Shown: piece by piece, positions 16,864 through 24,104 of the stretch | Position numbering within the stretch: position 1 is the stretch's first letter | Layout of the letters: each line of letters opens with the position of its first letter | Assembly: GCF_014873705.1 (NCBI RefSeq) | Contig: NZ_JADBDS010000006.1 | Location: 372,001 to 436,000, forward strand | Source of the DNA: Mycobacterium sp. OAS707 | GTDB taxonomy: Bacteria > Actinomycetota > Actinomycetes > Mycobacteriales > Mycobacteriaceae | Direction: 5' to 3' | DNA: 64,000 bases | Program-made: the position numbers and the translations under genes | Notes under the pieces: model-generated | What the model saw: only the letters and a program-made list of their open reading frames with translations | Database searches by the model: none | What the model was told of the DNA's origin: nothing

Positions 16864-16916
16864 GTGATTTCGGCGCGGTTATCCACGCTGAGCGATGGTT
16901 TTCGCGCCGAAACCGC
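16864..16916. repeat. 53-bp nested palindrome, copy A1
   Basis: The outer arms GTGATTTCGGCGCG (16864-16877) and CGCGCCGAAACCGC (16903-16916) pair over a 10-bp perfect core. The centre GTTATCCACGCTGAGCGATGG contains a nested CGCT/AGCG pair. A near-identical element lies at 31718-31770 with both arms and centre conserved. This copy sits between divergent genes, so it is not simply a terminator. Confidence 0.75.
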
Positions 16917-16958
16917 CGCCAAGATTTCCTTGAGAACCGCTTGAGGGCTCCGTCGCAG

Positions 16959-16994
16959 CCTTTCCGTGAGCCGCCACACCGGCCGCCGGAAAGG
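16959..16994 (+). promoter_or_regulatory. inverted repeat overlapping the ribosome binding site
   Basis: CCTTTCCG (16959-16966) and CGGAAAGG (16987-16994) are complementary, and the right arm includes the GAAAGGAA ribosome site of the gene starting at 17002. Pairing would hide that site in the mRNA. A regulatory role is a guess. Confidence 0.35.
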
Positions 16995-17001
16995 AACCGA
17001 C

Positions 17002-17451
17002 ATGACCACTATCGGTAAGTTCACGATGCTCTCCGCGGCGACGATCGCGGCGACGGTCGCCCTCCCGGCAGCCGCCTACGCTTGCGGGGAGCCGCCGCCT
17101 GAGGCTTTTCATACGCCGTCCGGCAACATCCTGTGCTGGATGACGCCGTACTCCTCCGATTGCCAGGTGGTCGACCACTCGTATTCAGTGCAAGGGCAAT
17201 CAGCGGACTGCGTGTCGCCCGATTCGCCCCATTCGTTCTCGCTCAACAAGGGCGCGGTGGCGACGCTGTGGTGCACCGACAAGCCGCTCAGCACGTATCA
17301 GGACATAGGCAAGAACATGACGCTCGACTACGGGCAATCGAAGTCCGAAGGCGTAATGACTTGCGTCAGCGAGACCTCGGGTGTGATGTGCACCGACACC
17401 AGCACCGGCCACTTCTTCCGCGTGTCCCGCGACTCCTACGAGCTCGGGTGA
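17002..17451 (+). CDS. small secreted Cys-rich protein (DUF6636-like)
   Basis: 149 residues with a clear signal peptide (MTTIGKFTMLSAATIAATVA, cleaved near AYA-CG). The mature part holds FHTPSGNILCWM and about seven cysteines spread as in small secreted mycobacterial proteins of the DUF6636 type, which I recall having a PSGNIxC segment. Function unknown. AAAGGAA lies 6 bp before the ATG at 17002, and an inverted repeat overlaps that site. The next frame downstream (17499) may be a degraded secreted-protein gene. Confidence 0.7.
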   Translation: MTTIGKFTMLSAATIAATVALPAAAYACGEPPPEAFHTPSGNILCWMTPYSSDCQVVDHSYSVQGQSADCVSPDSPHSFSLNKGAVATLWCTDKPLSTYQDIGKNMTLDYGQSKSEGVMTCVSETSGVMCTDTSTGHFFRVSRDSYELG

Positions 17452-17498
17452 CCTCGTGGGCACGGTTACCGTTCGGGCCCGAGCGAGGTGTCAATGCG

Positions 17499-17734
17499 AT
17501 GGACATGCTCCAGTACGCGGCGGTCTGTGCGGCTGCCATGGCATCGGTGACAGCTTGCGAAGCAGGCGTCTCACGCGACGCTGCGCCGACTGGCACCCCT
17601 CGACACGAATCCCCCCGGACTCGTGGCCGTTCCACAGCGACGGCGGCAGTTGGCGCGTCGTGACATACGGCAGTGGATTCAATTGCACCAACGAGGGCGT
17701 ACCACCGTCGATCGCCGCCGAACTCGAATGCTAG
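17499..17734 (+). pseudogene. frameshifted small lipoprotein-like gene
   Basis: One frame from ATG 17499 gives a lipoprotein-like N-terminus (MDMLQYAAVCAAAMASVTAC, then EAGVSRDAAPTGTP). The coherent C-terminus WPFHSDGGSWRVVTYGSGF, followed by NCTNEGVPPSIAAELEC and a stop, is in a different frame. The switch falls in a C-rich stretch at about 17595-17620 that includes a run of six C. Either the gene is broken or the assembly has a one-base error. No family recognised. It is not clearly part of any operon. Confidence 0.5.
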
Positions 17735-17758
17735 CCGCGGGTTTCCGGCGGAATCCTG

Positions 17759-18889
17759 CTAGGGGCCGAGTTCGAAGGTGAATTCATGGTCGCCGATGCG
17801 GATGCGATCCCCGTCGGCCAACGTGGCGCTGCCGCGAATCCGGTTGTCCGCCAGGGTGACTCCGTTTGCCGAGCGGAGGTCGGTGACGACAAAGCTGGTG
17901 CCCGTATCGACGATCATCGCGTGGTAGCGGCTGACCATCGCATCGTCGATAACGATGTCGTTGTCGGCAAGACGACCGATGCGGACGATGGCGCCCCTCA
18001 GCGGATACAGGTCCCCGGAGCCGTCGCGCAGATGCGCGACGGAAGACTGCGACGACGCACTGGTGCCTCGCGCGAGTGTCGCGACAGCACGTTTGGCGGT
18101 CGCGCGGGCTACTCGTTTGACGTCCAGCGGTTCTTGGCGAAGGATCCGCTCGTGCAGGGCTCGCAGTGTGGGTCCGGGGTCGATGCCCAATTCGTCGGCG
18201 AGCGTGGTCTTCAATCGTCGATACGCCTCGAGCGCGTCGTATTGCCGTTCCATCAGGTAGTAGGCAGTGATCAACTGCGCCCACAACGGTTCTCGGTACG
18301 GTTGCTCTGACGCCAGCGCTTCGAGCTCAGATATGATGGAATGAGCTCTGCCACAGGCTATCTCGGCTTCCGCCCGCAGCGTCTGCGCCACCAGCTTGTC
18401 CTCAGCCAGCGCGGCGGCATATGGCTCGACGAACTCGAACTCGCGCAGGTCGTCGAGCACCGGGCCGCGCCACGGGGCCAACGCCGTAGACAGGTGACCG
18501 CTGGCCTCGTCGAACCGCCCGCTCGCGGCGGCCCGCACGCCGGCCGCGAGTTCAGCGTTGAAGCGGCCGACATCGCACTCCGTGTCGGCTACGTTCAGGC
18601 GATACCCCGGCCGTGCGCTGACCAGAACAACGGCAGGATCGACACCAGCCTTGGTCAACAGGCGGCGAAGATTGGAGACGTAGGTGTGCAGGCTGGCTCG
18701 AGCGTCCGGGGGTGGGTTTCCTCGCCACGCCGCGTCCAACAACGAATCGATCGCGACGGCGCGATTCCGATTGATCACCAACACCGCCAGCACCGCCCGT
18801 TGCTTGGCGGCGCCCAACGAGATATCGGAGCCGTCGACGCTCATCTGCAGAGGACCGAGCACCCCGAACTGCAGAGCGCTGTTGGCCAT
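17759..18889 (-). CDS. EmbR-like regulator: winged helix, BTAD and FHA domains
   Basis: 376 residues. An OmpR-type winged helix (about 5-90, FGVLGPLQMSVDG start) is followed by a bacterial transcriptional activation domain (about 95-245) and a C-terminal FHA domain. The FHA carries the phosphothreonine-binding set: RIGRLADNDIVI, VSRYHA and LRSANGV. This is the layout of EmbR, which is phosphorylated by Ser/Thr kinases and regulates arabinan genes in M. tuberculosis. GAAGGGG about 10 bp before ATG 18889 supports this start. A Ser/Thr kinase gene lies 0.9 kb away, a plausible partner. A second member of the family begins at 63494. Confidence 0.88.
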   Translation of the reverse strand: MANSALQFGVLGPLQMSVDGSDISLGAAKQRAVLAVLVINRNRAVAIDSLLDAAWRGNPPPDARASLHTYVSNLRRLLTKAGVDPAVVLVSARPGYRLNVADTECDVGRFNAELAAGVRAAASGRFDEASGHLSTALAPWRGPVLDDLREFEFVEPYAAALAEDKLVAQTLRAEAEIACGRAHSIISELEALASEQPYREPLWAQLITAYYLMERQYDALEAYRRLKTTLADELGIDPGPTLRALHERILRQEPLDVKRVARATAKRAVATLARGTSASSQSSVAHLRDGSGDLYPLRGAIVRIGRLADNDIVIDDAMVSRYHAMIVDTGTSFVVTDLRSANGVTLADNRIRGSATLADGDRIRIGDHEFTFELGP

Positions 18890-18933
18890 CGCGGCAGCAA
18901 CCCCTTCAATTCGGCAATGCGTCAGGACCCATT

Positions 18934-19800
18934 GTGAGTCGTCCACCGCGGACAGTAATGCGTAGCGGTCGGCCTGTCTGGCTCATCGCGGGTCTCGTCG
19001 TGCTCGCGACCCTGGTGCTGGTGGTCGGCGTGCTTGTCGGCCTGCGCCTCGGCGGCCGTACACACCCGTCGGTGCAGTCAGCGCTGGCGACTGACTTCGC
19101 CGGATTGGAGTCGCAGTTGCATGCGGAGGTCGGCATCGCACTCAGTGCCGTTGGCGCAGGAGGAGCCCCGATCGTCTTGGGCCACTGGCACAGTGGCCCC
19201 GCCTGGTCGACTATCAAGGTGCCGCTCGTCATCGCTGCGCTTGGTGAACATCAGCCGCCTGTACTCACCGACGCGATGAGGGCCGCTGTCACCGAATCAG
19301 ACAATGCGGCGGCGGAATCGATCTGGGCCGGCCTTGGCGATCCGGCTACCGCGGCGCGCAAGGTCGACGCGGTGCTGAGACAGACAGGCGATCCGACGAC
19401 GGTGCAGTCGCAACGAGTACGTCCGGAGTTCTCCGCCTTCGGCCAGACCGAGTGGCCGTTGACCGATCAAGTGCATTTCATCTCAGTTGCCGTGTGCGAC
19501 AGGGCAACTGAGCCAGTCTTTGCGTTGATGGGCCAGGTCACGTCGGACCAGAGCTGGGGTATCGGCACACTCCCGGACAGTCGGTTCAAAGGCGGCTGGG
19601 GGCCATCGCCCAGCGGTAGCTATGTGGTCAGGCAAATGGGAGTGTTGACCGGCTCGACCGGAATGATCGCCGTTGCGTTGGCCGCGCAGCCGTCGTCGGG
19701 AAAGTTCGACGACGGGGTCACCGCGGTCACTGAAATGGCGAAATGGCTGACCGCCCACCTGTTCGCACTGCCGGCGGGCCACTGCGACTACCACAAGTAG
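18934..19800 (+). CDS. membrane-anchored serine hydrolase, beta-lactamase/PBP fold
   Basis: 288 residues. One N-terminal transmembrane helix (about 16-40) leads to a periplasmic domain with three serine beta-lactamase/PBP-type motifs: STIK (S-x-x-K), ESDN (S-D-N) and FKGGWG (the K-T-G equivalent). It is shorter than typical D,D-peptidases. Substrate unknown; cell-wall peptides or an inactive sensor role are possible. The start is GTG 18934 with AGGAC upstream, or ATG 18958. It is divergent from the EmbR-like gene, and its last 13 bp overlap the convergent kinase gene. Confidence 0.8.
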   Translation: MSRPPRTVMRSGRPVWLIAGLVVLATLVLVVGVLVGLRLGGRTHPSVQSALATDFAGLESQLHAEVGIALSAVGAGGAPIVLGHWHSGPAWSTIKVPLVIAALGEHQPPVLTDAMRAAVTESDNAAAESIWAGLGDPATAARKVDAVLRQTGDPTTVQSQRVRPEFSAFGQTEWPLTDQVHFISVAVCDRATEPVFALMGQVTSDQSWGIGTLPDSRFKGGWGPSPSGSYVVRQMGVLTGSTGMIAVALAAQPSSGKFDDGVTAVTEMAKWLTAHLFALPAGHCDYHK

Positions 19801-21218
19801 ACGCGAGCATTGTTGCCGCCGATGCACGTGATCCAGCTGTCCCCCGGCTCCTTCTTGCAGTGCATGAGGAAGTTCGAGCCGTTGCACAACGCGCCCGGCA
19901 CAGCCTGGCAGTCGACGGCGCCCGGCGCGGACACGGCGCGTGGCAGCGGGCTGGCATTGCCGTAAGCAGCCCAGTACGACGTCAACACGCTGTTGGCGAA
20001 TAGGCACGACGTTTCGGGCGTCCCGCGTCCGCCGTGGGTGCCGAATCCGGTGGCGTCGGGTAACGAGAAGCCCGCGTCGCAGAGTTCGTGCCGAACGCTC
20101 AGGTCTGGTCCGGTCACCAGCGGCGGCACCGCGGCCGCCGGTTCGTCGGTGCCCGCCTGCCCATTGTTGTTGCTAGCGAGCAGCCCGATCACCACGCCGA
20201 TTCCCCCGAGAATCAACGCTGCGGCGACCGCGATCACGGTCGGCACCAACCATCGTCGCCGCCGCGAATCGTTCTGTACCTCCGTGGGTTCGGCCATGGC
20301 CGCTTCGGACGGCCGGGTAACGGTGACACCCGAGTACGTCGGCGCGGTCGGCAAAGAGGTGACATCGACATTGGCCACCGTCTGCATCGCGCGCTGCGCC
20401 GCGCGCCCCAGTGCGCCCGCCGATCCGTAGCGGTCGTCGGGCTCCTTGGCCATTCCGCGGGCGATGACGTCGTCCATCGCAGCCGGGAGGCGCCGATTGA
20501 CCTCAGTGGGCCGTGGCGGCGGCGAGGCGATATGCGCCGCTATCAAGTTCTCCAAACTGTCACGCGTAAAAGGGATTTCACCAGTCAGCGCCTCGTAAAG
20601 GACACACGTCAGCGAGTAGACATCGACCGCCGGGGTGCTGGGCTGGCCCCTAAGCCGTTCAGGTGCCATGTAATCCAAGGTGCCGATCTGAGTGCCCGCC
20701 GTCGTCAACCGGGTCTCGCCGGTGGCCTCGGCGATGCCGAAGTCGACCAGGTATGCGAAATCAGCAGGGGTGACAAGGATGTTCTGAGGCTTGACATCGC
20801 GATGGATCAGCCCCTCGGCGTGGGCCGCATCCAGGGCGGCGGCCACCTGGCAGACGATGTTGACCGCGCGGGAAGCATCCAGCTGACCCTGTTCGATCAG
20901 GTCGAGCAGCGTCTGGCCCTGCACCAGGCGCATGTCGATATACAGGCTGCCGTCGATCTCGCCCCAGTCGTGGATCGGAATGACATGCGGCTCTTGCAAA
21001 ACCGCAGCCGCTTGCGACTCGCGCTGAAACCGGGTGCGGAAAGAGTCGTCGTCAGACAGCTTGTGGGCAAGTATCTTCAGCGCGACGGTGCGTCCCTTGG
21101 CATTGTCGTACGCTTCGTACACCTCACCCATGCCGCCCTTGCCGAGCAGGCGCGTGACGTTGTACTTGCCGAACGTCGTGCCGACGCGCGAGTCCACCGA
21201 GGAAGTATCTCCCCCCAT
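19788..21218 (-). CDS. transmembrane Ser/Thr protein kinase (Pkn family)
   Basis: 476 residues. The N-terminal eukaryotic-type kinase domain shows GKGGMG (residues 26-31), the ATP-anchoring Lys48 in VALKIL, HRDVKPQN, VDFGIA and YMAPERL, so it should be active. A juxtamembrane linker rich in Thr and Ser, a single transmembrane helix (about 325-350) and an extracytoplasmic domain of about 115 residues with six cysteines follow. This small C-terminal domain (ending WITCIGGNNARVYLW) resembles sensor domains of other mycobacterial kinases and secreted proteins. The nearby EmbR-like FHA protein is a likely substrate, by analogy with PknH-EmbR. The start is ATG 21218. Confidence 0.9.
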   Translation of the reverse strand: MGGDTSSVDSRVGTTFGKYNVTRLLGKGGMGEVYEAYDNAKGRTVALKILAHKLSDDDSFRTRFQRESQAAAVLQEPHVIPIHDWGEIDGSLYIDMRLVQGQTLLDLIEQGQLDASRAVNIVCQVAAALDAAHAEGLIHRDVKPQNILVTPADFAYLVDFGIAEATGETRLTTAGTQIGTLDYMAPERLRGQPSTPAVDVYSLTCVLYEALTGEIPFTRDSLENLIAAHIASPPPRPTEVNRRLPAAMDDVIARGMAKEPDDRYGSAGALGRAAQRAMQTVANVDVTSLPTAPTYSGVTVTRPSEAAMAEPTEVQNDSRRRRWLVPTVIAVAAALILGGIGVVIGLLASNNNGQAGTDEPAAAVPPLVTGPDLSVRHELCDAGFSLPDATGFGTHGGRGTPETSCLFANSVLTSYWAAYGNASPLPRAVSAPGAVDCQAVPGALCNGSNFLMHCKKEPGDSWITCIGGNNARVYLW

Positions 21219-21323
21219 TACAAGGATTCGCCAAGAAACCGTTGAGAGTCGCAAGAGGCGTCCGCCACAACCTGGACATGCCCGGCCACCAGGGTCGGCA
21301 CTACCAGGAGAGGACCTACCACG

Positions 21324-21671
21324 ATGCTCACCAACCGCTTCACCAAGTCAATCGCAGGAACCGCACTCGTCGCCGCCACGCTGGGCTTCGGCGCGATCGC
21401 CGGGGCCGCTGCCGCCAACGCCGACTCCGTCGACGACACCTTCGTCGCCAGCCTGGCCCAGGCCGGCATTCCGCAGATTCCGGCGGCCATGGAGATCTCG
21501 GCAGGCCACGCCGTGTGCCAGAACCTCGACGAGGGCACGACCAACCCGGATCTGGTGCTCGCGGCGTTCGACGCGAAGCACGTGTTCGCCACGCACGGGC
21601 AGAACAGGGCGATGATCGTCGCCTCGATGACGGCCTACTGCCCGCAGTACCTCCCGCAACTGCACGGGTAG
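21324..21671 (+). CDS. secreted DUF732 protein
   Basis: 115 residues: a signal peptide of about 34 residues ending ANA-DS, then a small domain (DDTFVASLAQAGIP, AGHAVCQNLDEG, MIVASMTAYCPQY) with the two conserved cysteines of DUF732. These small secreted proteins are abundant in mycobacteria and have no established function. AGGAGAGGA lies about 10 bp upstream of the ATG. It is divergent from the kinase gene, which opens possible co-regulation. Confidence 0.85.
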   Translation: MLTNRFTKSIAGTALVAATLGFGAIAGAAAANADSVDDTFVASLAQAGIPQIPAAMEISAGHAVCQNLDEGTTNPDLVLAAFDAKHVFATHGQNRAMIVASMTAYCPQYLPQLHG

Positions 21672-21681
21672 CGCGCCAGGC

Positions 21682-22995
21682 TCACGGCAGCGCGCCGGGG
21701 CTGATCTCCTCCAGCATCTCGGTGACCAATGCCGCGATCGGCGAGCGCTCGCTGCGCAGCAGCGTGATGTGTGCGAACAGCGGGTGGCCCTTGAGCTTTT
21801 CGATCACCGCCGCCACACCGTCGTGGCGGCCCACCCGCAAGTTGTCGCGCTGGGCGACGTCGTGGGTGAGCACCACCCGCGATCCGGCGCCCAGCCGCGA
21901 CAGAACGGTCAACAACACGTTGCGTTCCAACGACTGCGCCTCGTCGACGATCACGAACGAGTCGTGCAACGAGCGCCCGCGAATGTGCGTCAGCGGCAGC
22001 ACCTCGAGCATGCCGCGGGAGAGCACCTCCTCGAGCACCGCGGGGCTCGCCAGACCTTCGAGTGTGTCGAAGACGGCCTGCGCCCACGGGCCCATCTTCT
22101 CGCTCTCGCTGCCGGGCAGATAGCCGAGATCCTGCCCTCCGACCGCATACAGCGGCCGGAACACAACGACCTTGCGTTGGGTGCGGCGTTCCAGCACCGC
22201 CTCCAGTCCCGCGCACAACGCGAGCGCAGACTTGCCGGTGCCGGCCTTGCCGCCGAGTGAAACGATGCCAATCGACTCGTCCAGCAACAGATCCAGTGCC
22301 ACCCGTTGTTCGGCGGAGCGCCCGCGCAACCCGAACACCTCGCGATCGCCGCGCACCAGCTGCACCTGCTTCTCCGGGTTGACCCGGCCCAGCGCATGCG
22401 AGCTGCCGCCCAGCAGCCGAACTCCGGTGTGGCACGGCAGATTGCGCGCTGCTTCGAGATCGATCTCGCTGTCTGCGTACAGCTTGTCGATGTCGTCGGC
22501 CGACAACTCGATCTCGTCCATCCCCGTCCAGCCGGACGTGATGACGTCCTGGGCGTGGTACTCGTCGGCGGCCAGGCCGACGGCGCCTGCCTTCACGCGC
22601 AGTGGAATGTCCTTGCTGACCAACGTGACTCGCTTGCCCTCTGCAGCGAGGTTGGCCGCTACCGTCAGAATCCGCGCGTCATTGCTCTCGTTGCGGAAGC
22701 CGGCGGGCAATACAGTGGGATCGCTGTGGTTGAGCTCGACGTGCAGCGTTCCGCCTTGCGTCCCAACGGGAATCGGCTGGTCCAGCCGCCCGTGTTCGAG
22801 CCGCAGATCGTCGAACATCCGCAGTGCCTGCCGGGCGAACCAGCCAAGCTCATGGTGATGCCGCTTGGCTTCCAGTTCGCTGATGACCACCAACGGGACC
22901 ACGACTTCATGTTCGGCAAACCTCGTAGCGGCCCAGGGATCGGACAGCAGCACGGAGGTGTCGAGTACGTAGGTCCGGACGGTAGTTTTGGTCAC
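21682..22995 (-). CDS. phoH2: PhoH2: PIN-domain RNase fused to PhoH ATPase
   Basis: 437 residues. The N-terminal PIN (VapC-like) domain starts TYVLDTSVLLSDP and carries acidic nuclease residues. The C-terminal PhoH domain has Walker A GGKAGTGKS and Walker B-like FVIVDEAQSL. Mycobacterial PhoH2 is known as an RNA helicase coupled to an RNase, and the syntenic M. tuberculosis gene is Rv1095. The GTG start at 22995 has GAGGAG about 7 bp upstream and overlaps the stop of a small upstream frame as GTGA. The gene converges on the DUF732 gene with a 10-bp gap. Confidence 0.92.
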   Translation of the reverse strand: MTKTTVRTYVLDTSVLLSDPWAATRFAEHEVVVPLVVISELEAKRHHHELGWFARQALRMFDDLRLEHGRLDQPIPVGTQGGTLHVELNHSDPTVLPAGFRNESNDARILTVAANLAAEGKRVTLVSKDIPLRVKAGAVGLAADEYHAQDVITSGWTGMDEIELSADDIDKLYADSEIDLEAARNLPCHTGVRLLGGSSHALGRVNPEKQVQLVRGDREVFGLRGRSAEQRVALDLLLDESIGIVSLGGKAGTGKSALALCAGLEAVLERRTQRKVVVFRPLYAVGGQDLGYLPGSESEKMGPWAQAVFDTLEGLASPAVLEEVLSRGMLEVLPLTHIRGRSLHDSFVIVDEAQSLERNVLLTVLSRLGAGSRVVLTHDVAQRDNLRVGRHDGVAAVIEKLKGHPLFAHITLLRSERSPIAALVTEMLEEISPGALP

Positions 22996-23132
22996 GTAGC
23001 GCTCCTCGAGGCGAGGGAGTTCATGCGACCCCGCACGAACACATCGGCGGACGCTGCGGTACCAGGACCGGGGCCGGTCCTCTCGTGATGACGATCGGTA
23101 CCGCCCGGATAGCAGAGCATGTCGCTAGCCAT
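22992..23132 (-). CDS. small frame upstream of phoH2, PhoAT candidate
   Basis: A 46-residue frame (MASDMLCYPGGTDRHHERTG start, ASADVFVRGR near the end) whose TGA overlaps the phoH2 GTG by 4 bp. From memory, mycobacterial phoH2 genes have a short overlapping upstream gene (phoAT), an antitoxin-like partner. The position fits that; the sequence itself gives no family match. The start could be ATG 23132 or 23120, and neither has a strong ribosome site. Composition is Gly/Arg/Thr-rich. Confidence 0.45.
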   Translation of the reverse strand: MASDMLCYPGGTDRHHERTGPGPGTAASADVFVRGRMNSLASRSAT

Positions 23133-23208
23133 CGAGAAACGACGCTACTCCGGCTTCTCGCTTCGCGCCGTGCAGGCGCGCCGTATCCGATGCCGCCTGC
23201 CGTAGCGG

Positions 23209-23224
23209 CGAGTTGGCTAACTCG
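23209..23224 (-). terminator. small inverted repeat directly after desA2
   Basis: CGAGTT and AACTCG pair around GGCT immediately next to the desA2 stop codon. The arms are 6 bp with no U-tract, so termination is only suggested. Confidence 0.35.
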
Positions 23225-24046
23225 TCAGGCGAATTGCTTCAGCGACGGTTCGTCGGCAACGCCCCACGCGGTGATGCGGTCGGCGATCACCTGCCGCCGC
23301 TGCTCAGGTCCGAAGATGCCGGCATCGGCGACGTTGGCCACTTTGTCCTTATAAGCGTCGATATCGCCGCCGACCACGTCGAGTTCGGCTGCGCGGCGTG
23401 CGATCGCCTCGATGGTCTCGTCGCGGCGGTAGCCGAGGCAGTGCGCGACGAGGTTCCCGAAGAACTCCTCGTGGCGTTCCTCGTCGCGGGCGATGCGGCC
23501 AACAAGACCCTTCAGCACCGGCTCGGTGATCTGGGCTTCGAGATTGCGGCAGAACACGGCATGCTCACGCTCGAAGAACGCCATGTGCACCAGGCGCTCG
23601 ATCTGGCTGTAGGTGTCGGCGCGGTAGCCCTTCATCACGTGCTCGACGCGCACGTCCTCATTGGCGGCGGGGTCGATTTCGCGGGTGACGACGAGGTAGT
23701 TGCGCAGCGCGATGGCGTGCAGGTGCTCCTCGGCGGTCCAGCGGCCGATCCAGCGGCCCCACTTCTCCTCGAGGATGAAGCTGAACACGAACTCGCGGTG
23801 ATAGCCGGCGAGGTTGTCCTTGGTGATCAGCAGGATCTCGAGGGCATCGGTGACAGTCTTGGGCAGCGTGACCTGCGACGGGTCCCAATCGCGGCCGCCG
23901 AGGAAGGCGAAGTTCTCGCCCTGCTCGAACGGCACGTAGTCGTGGGCGTACCAGAGATCCTCGGTGTCGATGTGACGTCGCAGTTCGTTCTGCACGACCG
24001 GCTCGAGCTCGAGAATGAAGGCATTAGGTACAGGTTTCTGTGCCAT
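23225..24046 (-). CDS. desA2: acyl-ACP desaturase family protein DesA2
   Basis: 273 residues, similar in length to M. tuberculosis DesA2 (Rv1094). It is a helical ferritin-like protein of the stearoyl-ACP desaturase family. Diiron ligands are expected in WTAEEHLHAIAL (an E-x-x-H type site) and ARDEERHEEFF (second E-x-x-H). It is associated with fatty-acid or mycolate desaturation, although DesA2's electron partner and substrate are less certain. ATG 24046 matches the family N-terminus MAQKPVPN and sits 6 nt after a TANNNT hexamer within a perfect palindrome. It lies downstream of glyA and upstream of phoH2, as in other mycobacteria. Confidence 0.92.
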   Translation of the reverse strand: MAQKPVPNAFILELEPVVQNELRRHIDTEDLWYAHDYVPFEQGENFAFLGGRDWDPSQVTLPKTVTDALEILLITKDNLAGYHREFVFSFILEEKWGRWIGRWTAEEHLHAIALRNYLVVTREIDPAANEDVRVEHVMKGYRADTYSQIERLVHMAFFEREHAVFCRNLEAQITEPVLKGLVGRIARDEERHEEFFGNLVAHCLGYRRDETIEAIARRAAELDVVGGDIDAYKDKVANVADAGIFGPEQRRQVIADRITAWGVADEPSLKQFA

Positions 24047-24061
24047 GCGGTTACAGTAACC
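24047..24061 (-). promoter_or_regulatory. leaderless promoter and palindromic operator candidate for desA2
   Basis: GGTTACAGTAACC (24049-24061) is a perfect inverted repeat with 6-bp arms. On the minus strand it contains TACTGT, a -10 type hexamer ending 6 nt before the ATG at 24046. A repressor bound here would cover the -10 and start site. No regulator is identified. Confidence 0.45.
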
Positions 24062-24104
24062 CAATTCTGTGGGAATCGTAAAATTCCCCAGCGGCGTGGC
24101 GCGG

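Noticed and set aside
15219..17018. 600-residue plus-strand frame across the antiporter and deacetylase genes
   Set aside because: It is antisense to two genes with clear motifs and has low-complexity Arg/Gln/His composition.
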